A stretch of 64,000 nucleotides of DNA from contig OZ025211.1 in assembly GCA_964019055.1 (NCBI GenBank), positions 16,180,716 through 16,244,715 of the forward strand, read 5' to 3'. The stretch comes from Anthopleura xanthogrammica (lineage: Eukaryota > Cnidaria > Anthozoa > Actiniaria > Actiniidae). The notes beneath the pieces were generated by a model. That model searched no databases and was not told where the DNA came from. It was given only the letters and a program-made list of their open reading frames with translations. Made by a program: the position numbers and the translations under genes. Shown one piece after another: positions 53,698 through 64,000 of this stretch (position 1 is the first letter of the stretch; the number at the start of each line of letters is the position of its first letter).

Positions 53698-53747
53698 ACA
53701 AATGCATACAAAACAATGGTCTCGTGAGTATGACTATATTCTAAATC

Positions 53748-53888
53748 GGTTAGAGAATGAACCTTCGTGCTTTATGGAATTTAGAGCTCCTCGCAATGAT
53801 AGAAAGCCACTCGGGCTTCACCCTCGCAGCTTTCTATCAATGCTCGGAGCTCTGACTCCCATAAAGCAATCGCGTTTATTCTCTAACC
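53748..53888. mobile_element. 141-bp foldback element
   Basis: Nearly the whole unit is an imperfect hairpin: GGTTAGAGAAT / ATTCTCTAACC at the ends, GCTTTATGG / CCATAAAGC, AGAGCTCC / GGAGCTCT and TGATAGAAAG / CTTTCTATCA inward, with a loop near 53808-53830. Flanks do not show a clear duplication. Confidence 0.85.
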
Positions 53889-54300
53889 CTCACTTATTAT
53901 ATGCCAAGTCAGTGAATAGTAGTTTTTCGCATGCTCTGATCTGATCGTCTCCTAAGACAGCAAATAGCCTTGTCAATTCACTGTTTTGGCAACTGACAAA
54001 ATGGTATCTTGTTTCACAACTGTTTTATGAAGAGGGTTTTTGCTATGAATCAATTGCTTTTTATCCAACTGATTTGTCATATACTAAAACAACTATTCCC
54101 GTCAGGGTAGGTGAATAGCGGTGGTTGTATACCTCGACAATCCGAGTCTCGTATATACATACAAACATACTTACTTTATTGAATACTCCTAAAAAGGCTT
54201 TTCAGCAACAATTTACAATAAAAATGATGAAAATAAATTCTTGCGTTGAGAAAGATTAAGAATGAGGTGAACGAATGATAAAATGTCTATAAAATATTAT
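53889..54300. other. Gap: LINE 3' untranslated region
   Basis: 54150-54300 just downstream (minus strand) of the LINE stop reads as its 3' UTR. No gene. Confidence 0.35.
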
Positions 54301-55320
54301 TTACTTGATAAAATGGTTTTTATATTGTTTTTTAAATTGATTTATTCTAAGATCTTTGAGTTCTTTGTACATATTGTTTAATGTCTTTGTAGCCTTATAT
54401 GTGAAAGTTCTCTGTCCTGATGCTGTCTCGTATAGAGGCGTATCTAAGAGATCACAGTTTGTGGATATCAGAGCGTTTGCGTAATTTGCTGCTTAAGTAG
54501 GCGGGAGTAAGATTATTATAGCATTTGAAAGCTATAACGGCGTCTCTGTATTCTAGATGTTGTTTTACAGTCATCCAATTCAACTCTTGCAATAAAGGAG
54601 TGACATGATCGTATTTCTTTGAATTGGTAATAATCTTACATGCAAAGTTCTGAACTTGTTGAAGTTTCTTTAGATTATTCTCAGTTGTGTTAGACCAGAC
54701 AGTAGAACAGTACAACAATTTGCTCATAACAAGTGAATCTATGATGAGAGAGTGTTCTAGAGTCAAAACTGTTCTTAACCCGATTGATTTGACAGAGTTT
54801 TGACATACAGGAAGATATTACGTTGGATATGTGTTCATCATAAGTTAGATCTGCGTCGAGAATTACACCCAGATCTTTGGCTGACTTTGAGGGAGTGTGA
54901 GTTTTTCCACGAAGGGCAAAGACAAGTTGGTCGACGAACGTTGCAGTAGTTGTCTTGTTCCAAAGACGAGAAATTTAGAAACTGTATCCGGGTTAATGAG
55001 TAAATCGTTCTCGCAGCACCACTTTGCAATGTTGAATAGATCTTCATCTAATTTCATAAGTGCAGAATCTGTGTCTTGGTTTGAAAGTTAGGCATACTTT
55101 AGTATCGTCAACATATGATTCCATACTGCAGATGTTGGAAACAGTAGGAAGATACAGAAAAGTAATGGAGATAAAATTGCACCTTGTGGTACTCCGTGGG
55201 TAATTAGTAGAGGCTCAGATATTGTTGAACCAATGCGTACTGACTGAGAGCGGTCAGTGAGATAGCTCTTGAACCATTGTACAGTTTGAGGAGATGCGCC
55301 AACAACAGCAGTTAACTTTT
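54301..55320 (-). pseudogene. CR1/L2-like LINE reverse transcriptase, frameshifted
   Basis: Minus strand through several frames: WFKSYLTDRSQSVRIGST, ITHGVPQGAILSPLLF, YVDDTKVC (catalytic box, from 55100), EDLFNIAKWCCENDLLINPD, FLVFGTRQLLQRSS, LGVILDADLTYDEHISNV, SLIIDSLVMSKLLYCSTVWS, LQQVQNFACKIITNSKKYDH, TPLLQELNWMTVKQHLEYRD, and after a final frame change DTPLYETASGQRTF, ending at TAA 54301-54303. At least four indels. A different LINE lineage from that at 47.5 kb. Truncated at its 5' side near 55320, where an ATCT microsatellite begins. Confidence 0.8.
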
Positions 55321-55335
55321 TTTTTAACTTTTTTT

Positions 55336-55336
<1 letters not shown>

Positions 55337-55382
<46 letters not shown>

Positions 55383-55385
55383 CTC
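55337..55385 (+). repeat. (ATCT)n microsatellite
   Basis: About 12 copies of ATCT following a TTTTTTAACTTTTTTT run. Confidence 0.95.
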
Positions 55386-55684
55386 TTTAAATTCATCTGT
55401 GCTCCCTAATGTAACGTATTTTAGATAGTCTGTAGCAAAATTAATAATACTGATTTTGAACTTTATGTATACAATTTCAGCTGGTATTTAGCATCTTATC
55501 ATGTGACATTTCTCATAAATGTAATTTTTTTCAGTAGAATATGTTAATAACATTCATTCATCATAACATTGTGGTACACAAGATGTGAAATACAGAGTAT
55601 TTTGCTTTAAATTACCAGCAATGTTTTGTTAGGTTGATGTCATGATAATCATAATAAATATTGTGTTTACTATACTATATGTAG
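55386..55684. other. Gap: 3' flank of the THAP-DDE gene
   Basis: AT-rich; no inverted repeat matching the other flank was found. Confidence 0.3.
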
Positions 55685-57244
55685 CTAGTCAAAAGGTATA
55701 ATTGGTGGGCAAAGATTTACTAGACCAGAACATAGTCTTAAAAAGCTAACTATTAGTGGTACCTTATTTTGTTCCTTATTGCTCATAAGGAAGTCAGTGG
55801 TTAGTGTTCCTTGTAAAATGGTGTATTTGTTTCTCAACAAACCAATTACCCTTTCCACATGGATTCTGACATTTGCAATCCCTCCGGTATTTTCCACATC
55901 TATGGGGTCCAACTGGTTTTTCCCTTTTGTGAATGCTGGTATCACAAGCTTAGCTCTTTTGAAAGCCACACTTTCATGGATTGTGAACCCCCTGTCAGCC
56001 ATGACAAGGTCACCAGGCACAAGCTTTTTCAGAATTCCACAATTTTCTGTCAGGAACTTGTCAGATGTTCTGCCACCCCAACCCTTTGAAACAAATGAAA
56101 TGCTGCCTTGTGGAGTAATTCCAATTAAAACCTGGACGGTATTATGATGCTTATATGAGCTAAAGGTCTGGGCCCTGGCTAACAGGTTAGTAGGTCTCTC
56201 AATAAAGACTTCGAAGCAATCAATAATTACTGTTGTCTTCTTGCCAAAGGAGAATTCGAAGCATTGGGGCATGGTTTGCCATAATTCCTCTCGTTCTGGC
56301 CAGTATATTAATGGTGAGAGTCTGATGTCCATAATAGTCATCCATGTTAGAAATGTCCTTGACACAGTAGAGACAGAAAGCCCAAAACGGTAGGCAAGGT
56401 CTTGATAAGGCACATTAAGTCTTAGTTTTATCAAAACCATGACAAGTTCCTGAAACTTTGTCAGACTTAGGGACTTTCTTGGCACATGAGGGGCTACATG
56501 TTCATACACAGCTTCGAGTACTTTGGATGAAGGCAATCCAGTGTAAAAACGTACCTTATCATCGTTTACCATATCTTCACGACCAAATGGTGCGTCTTTT
56601 GGCAGTGAAAACATATATTCGAATTCCTCTGTCTGTGTGCTTGAATCAGTCACTTGTACTGCATCTGTTTGTGAGCTGGAGTCAATGATTTTAAGTTCCT
56701 CTAGTTTCGACGTAACATCAGACAAGTCGCCATTTGCAAGGTCCTCGTTTTCTTTCCCCTTGCAATCGGAAACGATAGTCGTGTCTTCAGTCATAGAAGA
56801 ACAGTCAAAAGAAATATTATCGATGGTATCCCCATCTATATCGAGCTTCGCAACCTTTGCAGCTGACTCCAACAACGCTCTCTCTTGCTGTCTCTTTCTT
56901 CTAACTTTAACCCGCTCGCTTCGTGCGGCTTGAAGTTCATGGTCTTCCCGTATCTTCTTATTGTGTCCTAAATTCAATGTGGGCACCCAATCTACATTAA
57001 ACTTGTCCCAAGCGGCTGCCGGTTTGCCACCAACGAAATGGTGGCTACAAACTCTACCACTCTTGACTATTTCTTCGGTCAAGCCAACTCTACTTATGGC
57101 GGCCAGCCACTTTCTTCGGCGTTCAATCGATTGCTCTTCTACTGCTTCTCCTTGATTTTTAATGACAGATGGCACGCGAAAGAGAGAAATACCTTTATCA
57201 CGAATACTTCTAGTGTGGCAATTGACCATTAAACAAAGAACCAT
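55685..57244 (-). CDS. THAP-domain DDE transposase (PIF/Harbinger-ISL2EU type), intact
   Basis: Single-exon 519-residue frame with no defect. Residues 1-95: THAP zinc finger with C4, C9, C66, H69 ([47 protein letters not shown]). About 105-125 basic helix; 140-230 acidic linker with two STQT/SQTD motifs. 260-300 helix-turn-helix ([21 protein letters not shown]). DDE_4 catalytic domain: D342 ([13 protein letters not shown]), D417 ([11 protein letters not shown]), E464 ([11 protein letters not shown]). The protein would bind element ends and cut; ISL2EU elements combine such a transposase with a YqaJ nuclease. No terminal inverted repeats were found around it, so it may be a domesticated gene or an element remnant. 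Chosen start MVLCLMVNC gives the first THAP cysteine at residue 4. Confidence 0.85.
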   Translation of the reverse strand: MVLCLMVNCHTRSIRDKGISLFRVPSVIKNQGEAVEEQSIERRRKWLAAISRVGLTEEIVKSGRVCSHHFVGGKPAAAWDKFNVDWVPTLNLGHNKKIREDHELQAARSERVKVRRKRQQERALLESAAKVAKLDIDGDTIDNISFDCSSMTEDTTIVSDCKGKENEDLANGDLSDVTSKLEELKIIDSSSQTDAVQVTDSSTQTEEFEYMFSLPKDAPFGREDMVNDDKVRFYTGLPSSKVLEAVYEHVAPHVPRKSLSLTKFQELVMVLIKLRLNVPYQDLAYRFGLSVSTVSRTFLTWMTIMDIRLSPLIYWPEREELWQTMPQCFEFSFGKKTTVIIDCFEVFIERPTNLLARAQTFSSYKHHNTVQVLIGITPQGSISFVSKGWGGRTSDKFLTENCGILKKLVPGDLVMADRGFTIHESVAFKRAKLVIPAFTKGKNQLDPIDVENTGGIANVRIHVERVIGLLRNKYTILQGTLTTDFLMSNKEQNKVPLIVSFLRLCSGLVNLCPPIIPFD

Positions 57245-57650
57245 TATTAAAATTTGCTGAAATACTTATTTGAAGTTGCTCATATGAGATCAAACTCACA
57301 ATGTTTACATGTTATTGTGCACCAACATGGCAGTTAGCAACCGTTGTCATGTACCGAGTCATGTGGGTGAAAAACGAGAATAGGTGCACTTTACATTTGG
57401 TATAACTTTAAAATCACCATAAAATAATATATCTAAAACATGAAGGCCTGGGCAAGGCAACTGAGCAGCATAAAATTATATTTTTAAAGTTTAAAAATTT
57501 ACACAAAATGGGCTGTAAAGAGTAAGTAGTGATCAAAACGAAGTCTGACATTAGATGACTTTCAATTTGGCATGTGATTATTTTTTTTAGCATCAGAATA
57601 ATGACCCAGACCTTAGCATGTTTGATATTGAAATAAATCAAAAATCTCAA
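57245..57650. other. Gap between THAP-DDE gene and DUF6589 relic
   Basis: No gene. A 78-codon minus frame at 57414-57650 has no domain. Confidence 0.3.
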
Positions 57651-58263
57651 TCATGTACACAACTCAGTCTTGTGTTGCTCTTTCTTGTGATGCTCAATCC
57701 ATTTCTTGAGTTTGTCGAATTTCAGAGTTTTCTGTAAACTTGATGTTGAGATGTGATTGAAAATGAAGTACTCTCTTTCTTCTGAAGGATTGAACTTGAA
57801 AACTTTGGCTCTCACACGAAGCTCATTAACATGCGATCTTGAAATCACTTTCCGATTTCTGGGTCTTGTGGTGAGCATGTGGTCTTGTTACTTGCAAGTC
57901 CTTGTCAACTGAGTCGAGCAGCTTTTCAACATTTGCAACTGATCTGCTACAACCTAATGCTGTATTTTCTCTTATGTTTGGGCCAAAGTTTTTCAGCAAG
58001 TCTTTTGTCAGCTTGTTGATGTGTTCAAGCCTCAAATCCAAAGATATATTAGAATGGCCATTGTTTACTGTCCTGTTCTAGACCAGGGAATGTGCTTCTC
58101 GTGGTGTCAGTAAAGCACTTACATTTGCAAGCACCTGTAATGCTGCAAGGGCATACCTAGTATGGTTGTGTGACTTGAAAATCAGAAGACCAAATTTCCA
58201 ACTTTGTAAAATTCTCGGTCCATCACCTTCTTTGACAACATCATCAACGTTTTTTAAGAACAA
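57651..58263 (-). pseudogene. DUF6589-family protein, C-terminal part
   Basis: Minus strand: DDVVKEGDGPRILQSWKFGL, HNHTRYALAALQVLANVSAL, LTPREAHSLV, then an in-frame TAG (58080-58082) where tryptophan is usual, NRTVNNGHSNISLDLRLEHI, KLTKDLLKNFGPNIRENTAL, SRSVANVEKLLDSVDKDL and, after a one-base insertion near 57880, RNRKVISRSHVNELRVRAKV to the end. Members are long multicopy proteins of unknown function in cnidarians and fungi, likely from a mobile element. One nonsense change plus one frameshift make this copy dead. Confidence 0.7.
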
Positions 58264-58559
58264 ACCACCAAAGTATTAGTGAATAAAAACAACAATAACC
58301 CTGGAAAGGAACTACCTTTACATACTAGAAAAATCATTTCTTCCATTGTCATCTTACTAGCTTACATAACAATATAAAGTTAAACAAAAATACTTTGACA
58401 ATGCCTGGAATATCATTAACCAGTTATCTATTGGACAGGTATTAGCTAACTGTATCCCAGAGCTAGTTCTGCAGCCCCAAGGTATGACCACTAGGTTAGG
58501 CTGCAGTTCTGAATAATTATAAGAAGTACATGTGGTAAGAAAGCTTGCTATTTTTATTT
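58264..58559. other. Short gap beside the minisatellite
   Basis: No recognised feature; the minus frame 58357-58743 runs through here from the minisatellite. Confidence 0.25.
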
Positions 58560-58740
58560 CTTCTCTTGAATACCCTGTGTTCTGTGTAGCTGATGCCTGA
58601 CCGGTGTCTGGTGTAGCTGATGGCTGACCGGTGTCTGGTGTAGCTGATGGCTGACCGGTGTCTGGTGTAGCTGATGCCTGACCGGTGTCTGGTGTAGCTG
58701 ATGGCTGACTGGTGTTCTGTGTAGCTGATGCCCAGGGTGT
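58560..58740. repeat. 27-30 bp minisatellite, about six units
   Basis: Unit GTGTCTGGTGTAGCTGATGG with CTGACCG; unit length is a multiple of three, so the minus strand encodes repeated SATPDTGQ/A residues. An in-frame minus ORF (58357-58743) crosses it. Whether it is expressed is unknown. Confidence 0.85.
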
Positions 58741-58931
58741 CAAGTTCCTATTTTTTCCTATTTTCCAACTGATTCCTATTTTCTCCTATTTTTTTAAAAA
58801 AACCTCCTATTTTTCCTATTTTCTAGCTCAAAGCCAAAGTCGTTAAAGTAAAAAAGAATAAATACATTTAAAAATAATAAAGTAATGCTGATTTCCAGCT
58901 TTTTTGAGAAAATTTTCACCAGCATACAGAA
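58741..58931. repeat. CCTATTTT-rich simple sequence
   Basis: TTCCTATTTT is repeated about eight times up to 58823, followed by AT-rich sequence and an acceptor (ACAG) at 58926-58929. Confidence 0.7.
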
Positions 58932-60336
58932 GTGAGGTGGCTTAGTCTAGGTCCTGCAGTGCAACGCATTTTAGAACAATGGGAATGTATCTGTAGTTTC
59001 ATGAAAGACCTAGGCAAAGATTCCAAAACTGCTCCAAAAAGCTCATGCTACAAAAGAGTTGCAGTCATGTTAAGTGATGAAGAGCAAAAGAAAACGAAAA
59101 TACAACTGGAATTTATTGCGAATGTTTCACATGTATTTGAAGAATTCCTCTGTATGTTCCAGAAGAGCTGTCCACAAGTGCATATATTGTATGATAAGGT
59201 GTGTGAAGTGCTGCGCAAGCTTATGGGTAGATTTCTTCAGAAAGAAGCTTATGTAAAGAAATTCAGAAGTGACCTGGCAAATGTTGATTGCAGTGCAAGT
59301 AACCAGTTGTCGGATTCTGAGATTGCAATTGGAGATGAAGCCAGAAAGGGTTTATCACAGATGAATACAGGGCAACAGAAGGCTATTTTCCTCAGCATCC
59401 GTGCATTCTACAAAAGTTCTGTTACCTATTTACAGTCTCGTCTTCCTCTCCAGAATGCCATCTTGAAAGCACTCGGATGCCTAAACCCCCTAAAGAGAAC
59501 AATATCAAGTAGTACTAAGGCAATTGCAACCCTCACACAAGGAAATTGCAGACTCATTTTGGATGAAGATGTTCCACATCTAGAAACAGAACAGCGCATT
59601 GATCACTTCTGGAGAGCTGTGTTCTCTCTTAAGTCTCCTGATGGTACTCCCAGATATTCTGTTCTTCCAAAAGTGGTCAAGGCAGGTCTCGTACTTGCAC
59701 AAATGAATGCTGAGTCTGAAAGGAGTCTCTCTGTGAATGGACGCATCGTGACTAAGGAACGCACACATCTAGGAGAAAAAAACCATCATAGGTCTCAGAG
59801 CTGTCAAGGATGCAGTGAAATTCCATGATCCTGTGCACCTTAGACCTGAGAAAATTCCACTGGCAGATGCTTTGAAACGTGCTGTAAGATCTGCTCATAT
59901 GAATTACAGGCAGAGACTTGAAGAAGAAAAGAGAAAAAAGGATGACCAAATCAAGCGAGCTGAAGAGCAAGAGAAAAGAAAGCGAGAACAGGAACAGCTA
60001 AGTCTGGAGAATAAGTCATTAAGACAAAGGGAAGAGATTTTAAATAAAGAAGAGAAAGAAACAATGGGTGAAATGAAAATTGCAGATAATCTTTTGGCAG
60101 ATGGCACAGCAAAGCTTCAAAAGGCAATTTCCTCCATTACTAAATTTGACTCACAAGTTGCAAAAGTTGCATACCTCATGATCGAAACTGCTAAATCGAA
60201 TCAAGTGAAAGCCAAAAAAAAACTAGAAGCAGTAAGAGAGAAACAGAAAAAAGGCAACACAAAGAACAAGAGGCTGCTGGAAAAAGTATTACCGGATTGT
60301 ACCGCTGATCCATCTTCCAAAAAAAGGAAAACATGA
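58932..60336 (+). pseudogene. hAT-like transposase, C-terminal part with basic coiled-coil tail; one frameshift
   Basis: Starts at an acceptor just before VRWLSLGPAVQRILEQWE, the R-W-x-S block following the insertion domain of hAT transposases. Continues with IQLEFIANVSHVFEEFLCMF, then the C-terminal dimerisation block MNAESERSLSVNGRIVTKER at about 59705. A one-base shift near 59785 moves to the frame IIGLRAVKDAVKFHDP, which ends the hAT block and runs into a long lysine/glutamate coiled coil (MNYRQRLEEEKRKKDDQI ...) and a basic end (PSSKKRKT) at 60336. The catalytic D and first motifs would be in upstream exons that are not seen. The long charged tail is unusual for hAT proteins and suggests a domesticated or fused family. 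If the shift is an assembly indel, the gene may be live. Confidence 0.65.
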
Positions 60337-60686
60337 ACAACAGCAATGATAGGCAAGAGAGTATTTATGAAGTATTTTGTGTTCAACTGTCTGTTTAAGG
60401 TGGATAATTTTGTTTCTGGAAATCCACAGGTAAACATTAGTTCGATTCTTTAGCCGAGCAAAAATTTAAAACCTGCTGACGTGTAGAAGGTTAAAAACGA
60501 AAGGTATTCTGGGTAAATGGGGATTTGCTGTGAAGGAGACTAGCATGAATAGTTACAAAATTTGGTAACGGTGATCGACAATTGAAATCTGCATTATCGA
60601 TAATATACTGGCTTTGACGACTTAATCTCTACACACAAAAAAAAAACGTTTTGAATGTAATTTGTTGTCCAACTTTTTTAATACAG
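60337..60686. other. Gap between hAT-like gene and the four-exon gene
   Basis: No feature recognised; ends in the acceptor TTTTTTAATACAG. Confidence 0.3.
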
Positions 60687-61924
60687 GAAATGGAAAACTT
60701 TTTTAGAAGAGCTGTGGAGATCGAGCAGGAGAATGAGAGTTCATGTGTATCTCTACGTCTGCAAGCAGAGGGTGAATACGGAGTTCACTATTTTGAGAAT
60801 CAAGATAAATCAGCGGTTGGTGCAATGGTTGCAGGAGACATTTCAAGCCTCAGCAAAGATCTGGTTACCAGACTAATCCCTGAATTTAGAGGCTTTGCAT
60901 TGACATTGCTAACTATACCAGAGGTTAGTCCAAAAGTAGGCTTTTTTTCAATTATTGACTTCTTTTGATTATTATCTTTCGTTATTATTTATTGCAGGAT
61001 ATCGACGAACTTTCCTTAAAAGCATTCATTACCACGTTGCATTCGTTAAATGTGGGTAATGTGGATTGCTACAATGTAATATTCCATGTAACCTCAAATG
61101 GTGAAGATGCAGTTACTGCGATACGCAGTTCACTGGCAAGAATTATGTCTGAGGTGCAGATTGGCTATTATATAGCCAATAATGCAAATATAACGACAAG
61201 TAAGAAAGAATCAATTATAGTTATTTTGTGTTATTTCTTACTGTACAACACGCAATGCAAGCCAACAGCATCTTCAATTGACCTGTAATTTCTTACCCAA
61301 TCACAATCCTTAAAGTCATTTATACGTAGGCAGTGTCATATGAAGACGTCACTAACACTGAGTTATGATTCATGCTTTCAAAGGTAATGGATTCCTTCAC
61401 AACGTGGTTTCCACCATTGTTCTTGGCCAGTGGTCAAGGTTTGGGAAATTATTGGATGGGAACTTGATACCCAGAGAGGACATGACAAATGTTTTCCATC
61501 AAGAAAATGCTTTAGAGAAAATGGTTGATCTCTTCAGCTTTAAAAGTCAGTGGGTGCTGGACCTGTCAAGAACTGCCGATGGTAATTATTTACTTATTCT
61601 AAATAGCTGCGTTACTGGATTTCTTCTTATTCTTGATTTTGCGCTCTAGGAACCAGCATTTCTTTAATAACGAATTTGGAGCGCAACTGCCTTTGCCTGT
61701 GTGAAGACTCTACTATTCGTAACACTGTAAGAAAAGCTCACGTGGCTGTTTCAAAACGAGGTACGAGCTCCGTCTATGACGATGACGATGATGATGGTAA
61801 CGATGATGAGCAAATCGAAAGTGAGGATGATTTGACCATGGACCATCAAGAAACTGAAGACACCGAGGTCATACAGAATAAATATATAAGGAATGTAGGG
61901 GAGTTACGTAATATCTGTTCCTAG
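60687..61924 (+). CDS. Four-exon gene, 303 codons visible, possible methyltransferase-like fold
   Basis: Exons 60687-60923, 60998-61199, 61384-61581 and 61650-61924 join in frame with consensus GT-AG borders (introns 74, 184 and 68 bp). Motifs in order: MENFFRRAVEIEQENESSCV, DIDELSLKAFITTLHSLNVG, NVIFHVTSNGEDAV, LHNVVSTIVLGQWSRFGKLL, WVLDLSRTADGTSISLITNL then ERNCLCLCEDSTIRNTVRKA, and an acidic aspartate run (DDDDDDGNDDEQIESEDD) before the stop. WVLDLSxxxDG...ERxCLCxxED resembles the cofactor-binding end of DNA-methylase-like proteins; this is a weak inference. The first exon begins at an acceptor, so more exons lie upstream, perhaps continuous with the 58.9-60.3 kb gene. No stops. Confidence 0.6.
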
Positions 61925-61943
61925 TACTCAATAATACACTCAA

Positions 61944-62195
61944 TAGACCCTTTGCCAAAATGGTTATCGAAATTTTGAATTATTTAAAACGAAATGAAAT
62001 TTGATTGTTTCATATTGGTCGTGAAAATTCACAGACGTTTGTATGTGCTTGGAGGCGCGCATTTGCAGGTATATGTTATGTTTTCTTGACCAATATAACA
62101 CCTAATTTCATCAATCGTTGTACTAGAGCGTAAAGTGTTTTTTCCAATTTATATTGCATTCGAAATTATGTCCGTCATTATGACAAAAGGGTCTA
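61944..62195. mobile_element. 252-bp MITE
   Basis: Ends TAGACCCTTTGCCAAAATGG and, reverse complemented, TAGACCCTTTTGTCATAATG: inverted repeats with a few differences. Lies 20 bases after the stop of the four-exon gene. Confidence 0.75.
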
Positions 62196-62521
62196 TTAAC
62201 GTTTTTCATTCATTCTAGTTCTAATACAATTACAACTGATTACCCGTTAAATAGTTTGCAAGAAATTGTCACATGTTTAAACAAATCTTCTCCTTGTGGA
62301 CTGAAAATTACTGTATATTCAGTGAGTTTTCTTTACGTATGCACGTTCGATTGAGTTTGATGGGAAAATAGAGCGTTGAGCCAAATATTCGATGTCGTAA
62401 TTAACTGGACATAACTCTTGTATTGAATATTCAGGCGAGATTATATAACAGAAAATTCGCATTTCCTAAAATAAATAGGTTCGCGATATTTATTGAAATT
62501 TATATTCGAAATTATCTTTTA

Positions 62522-62896
62522 TGTAATTTATGTAAGTTCAGGAACATAAATTTATGTAAGTTCAGGAACATAAATTTATGTAAGTTCAGGAACATAAATT
62601 TATGTAAGTTCAGGAACATAAATTTATGTAAGTTCATGAACATAAATTTATGTAAGTTCAGGAACATAAATTTATGTAAGTTCAGGAACATAAATTTATG
62701 TAAGTTCAGGAACATAAATTTATGTAAGTTCAGGAACATAAATTTATGTAAGTTCAGGAACATAAATTTATGTAAGTTCAGGAACATAAATTTATGTAAG
62801 TTCAGGAACATTAATTTATGTAAGTTCAGGAACATTAATTTATGTAAGTTCAGGAACATAAATTTATGTAAGTTCAGGAACATAAATTTATGTAAC
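62522..62896. repeat. 24-bp minisatellite, about 15 units, open on both strands
   Basis: Unit TTCAGGAACATAAATTTATG with TAAG. About 15 copies, nearly identical; three carry single changes (TTCATGAAC once, ACATTAAT twice). As 24 is divisible by three, plus strand encodes NLCKFRNI repeats (frame 62423-62938, 171 codons) and minus strand LHKFMFLN repeats (62512-62898, 128 codons). No promoter or known homologue; coding status doubtful. Confidence 0.95.
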
Positions 62897-63912
62897 ACAG
62901 GTCTATTTATTTATAAATTTAAGGGCAAATTTATGTGACAGTTTTAAGAAAGGTAACTTCTGTACATAAACAAACAAACAAAATATCTATTCTGTATGTA
63001 ATGTAATAAATATTGTGCATTATTGTAATAAATTGAAATGTGTAATAAAATTTGAATGCATGGGTTTGACTTTTGTACAGTATGATATATTATATGATAG
63101 CAATGTCACATTTAAGGGTGGAATGTACATTTTTGAATAACTAGAAAAAGTAAATTCCTAAAAAACATGGGAAACTGCACATTTTAACAAGAATATATAT
63201 AACCAATTTCACACATTTTTTAATATGTTCGTTTTGCATAAAAAAATGGAAAAAATTTATGGTTTTGTTCAAAATGTGTTGACAGGGCATGAAAGTCCAA
63301 GAATACAAGTTTAGAGTGAAGCTTGTTAGATCAAATCACAAAAAAGCAGATACAATATTAAGTTCAACACTGGAATAGTAGTTGCAAATCACACTGTGTA
63401 AGTTGAGTCAAGCCCAACAGAACACAAAAAAGGATTGATGACAAGAATGAGCGTTTGAACTCCAACGAACATAGGTTAGATTTCAAGTTCTATTATCGCT
63501 GAATACAACCTCCTATTTTGGAAGTCATTGATTGTTTTTTTTTCAGGACAAAAAAACGATATCTGCAAGAACAGTTTTACTAATACCCAACAAAAAAATG
63601 GCGGGTCCCGTAACCGTCCCATGAAAGTTAAACGATTATATATCGAGATAAAAATACTTAATCCAAGTTAAGTTGCACTTGACTGATAAAATAATAAAAC
63701 AAAAGCTCACACATGATAAGTAGACCACAATTGATCTTTAAACCACTCTTTAACTTTCCTTTGTACTTCACACAATGGCGTCCCCATGCTAAACTGAGCA
63801 AGCGATGCGAAGCCTTCTCTTATGTTGCTACGTGTCATAACACTGGTAGTGATGTCTCTCTAGGAATGTTATTTGAGTACAATAGAGACGCCCCCTCCCT
63901 CCTGGATGGGTG
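62897..63912. other. Gap: no recognised gene
   Basis: AT-rich. A 70-codon plus frame at 63713-63925 overlaps the LINE remnant antisense and has no domain. Confidence 0.3.
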
Positions 63913-64000
63913 TGATATGATCTGAACGCTTCGCACCTGATACCAAGCGAGCTGTGGTGTTTTGCACTCTCTGTAACTTTTCTATGTGATATTTTGGGAG
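63913..64000 (-). pseudogene. CR1/L2-like LINE RT thumb fragment at window edge
   Basis: Minus strand from the edge reads LPKYHIEKLQRVQNTTARLV then SGAKRSDHITPI before losing homology near 63913. Same motif pair (LQRVQN-ARL ... DHITP) as in the LINEs at 47.5 and 54.5 kb. Confidence 0.7.

Noticed and set aside
55779..56147. 122-codon plus-strand frame opposite the THAP-DDE gene
   Set aside because: Antisense shadow of a conserved transposase domain.
62522..62896. CRISPR array or origin iterons
   Set aside because: There are no variable spacers; it is a plain 24-bp head-to-tail minisatellite.

Overview
The window reads as an animal nuclear genome, most likely an anthozoan cnidarian (stony coral or sea anemone); this is inferred from content, not from a marker gene. 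Genes are split by GT-AG introns, the DNA is AT-rich, and the multicopy families seen here (stand-alone P2X7-type zinc-binding domain, YqaJ+SWIM proteins, RecQ-like helicase copies, DUF6589, BEN-domain genes, Crypton-type recombinase genes, Ngaro/DIRS elements with SGNH hydrolases, CR1/L2-like LINEs) are the familiar mix of cnidarian genomes. There is no conserved single-copy host gene. Almost everything is mobile elements, their relics, or multicopy families that travel with them, and most copies carry stops or frameshifts.

Layout. 0-12 kb: LTR-element gag and LTR, a LINE reverse-transcriptase remnant, a long open YqaJ-SWIM nuclease gene, a kinase-lobe fragment, a decayed RecQ-like helicase, a RING fragment and an SGNH remnant. 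12-16.6 kb: a three-exon P2X7-type domain gene with one stop codon, its second intron filled by a 1.3 kb inverted-repeat element; then exons of an uncharacterised multicopy family also present at 0.9-1.4 kb. 16.7-22.8 kb: two identical 92-bp direct repeats around a Tc1-like transposase that appears split by an internally deleted DIRS/Ngaro element carrying an SGNH hydrolase. 24-28.5 kb: two ~300 bp direct repeats bracketing a reverse transcriptase with a C-terminal nuclease-like domain and a LINE endonuclease piece.

28.86-36.34 kb is the most striking unit: a 7.48 kb element with 37-bp terminal inverted repeats beginning CAC, a 3-bp target duplication (CAT), and two apparently intact spliced genes facing each other whose stop codons overlap. 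The minus-strand gene encodes a predicted 789-residue transposase-like protein and the plus-strand gene a 258-residue protein I do not recognise. It is best compared with the CACTA/Mirage/Chapaev group, but that is inference.

36-64 kb: a spliced Tc1-like fragment, a many-exon BEN-domain gene with a SINE next to its first exon, a rearranged second DIRS element (parts in opposite orientation), LINE tails, a Crypton-like recombinase, a TTAA-flanked non-autonomous element, an intact THAP-DDE transposase gene, a DUF6589 pseudogene, a hAT-like transposase, an open four-exon gene of 303 residues, and a 24-bp minisatellite of about 15 units that is open on both strands. Coordinates of exons come from reading splice sites and frames by eye; no database search was possible.
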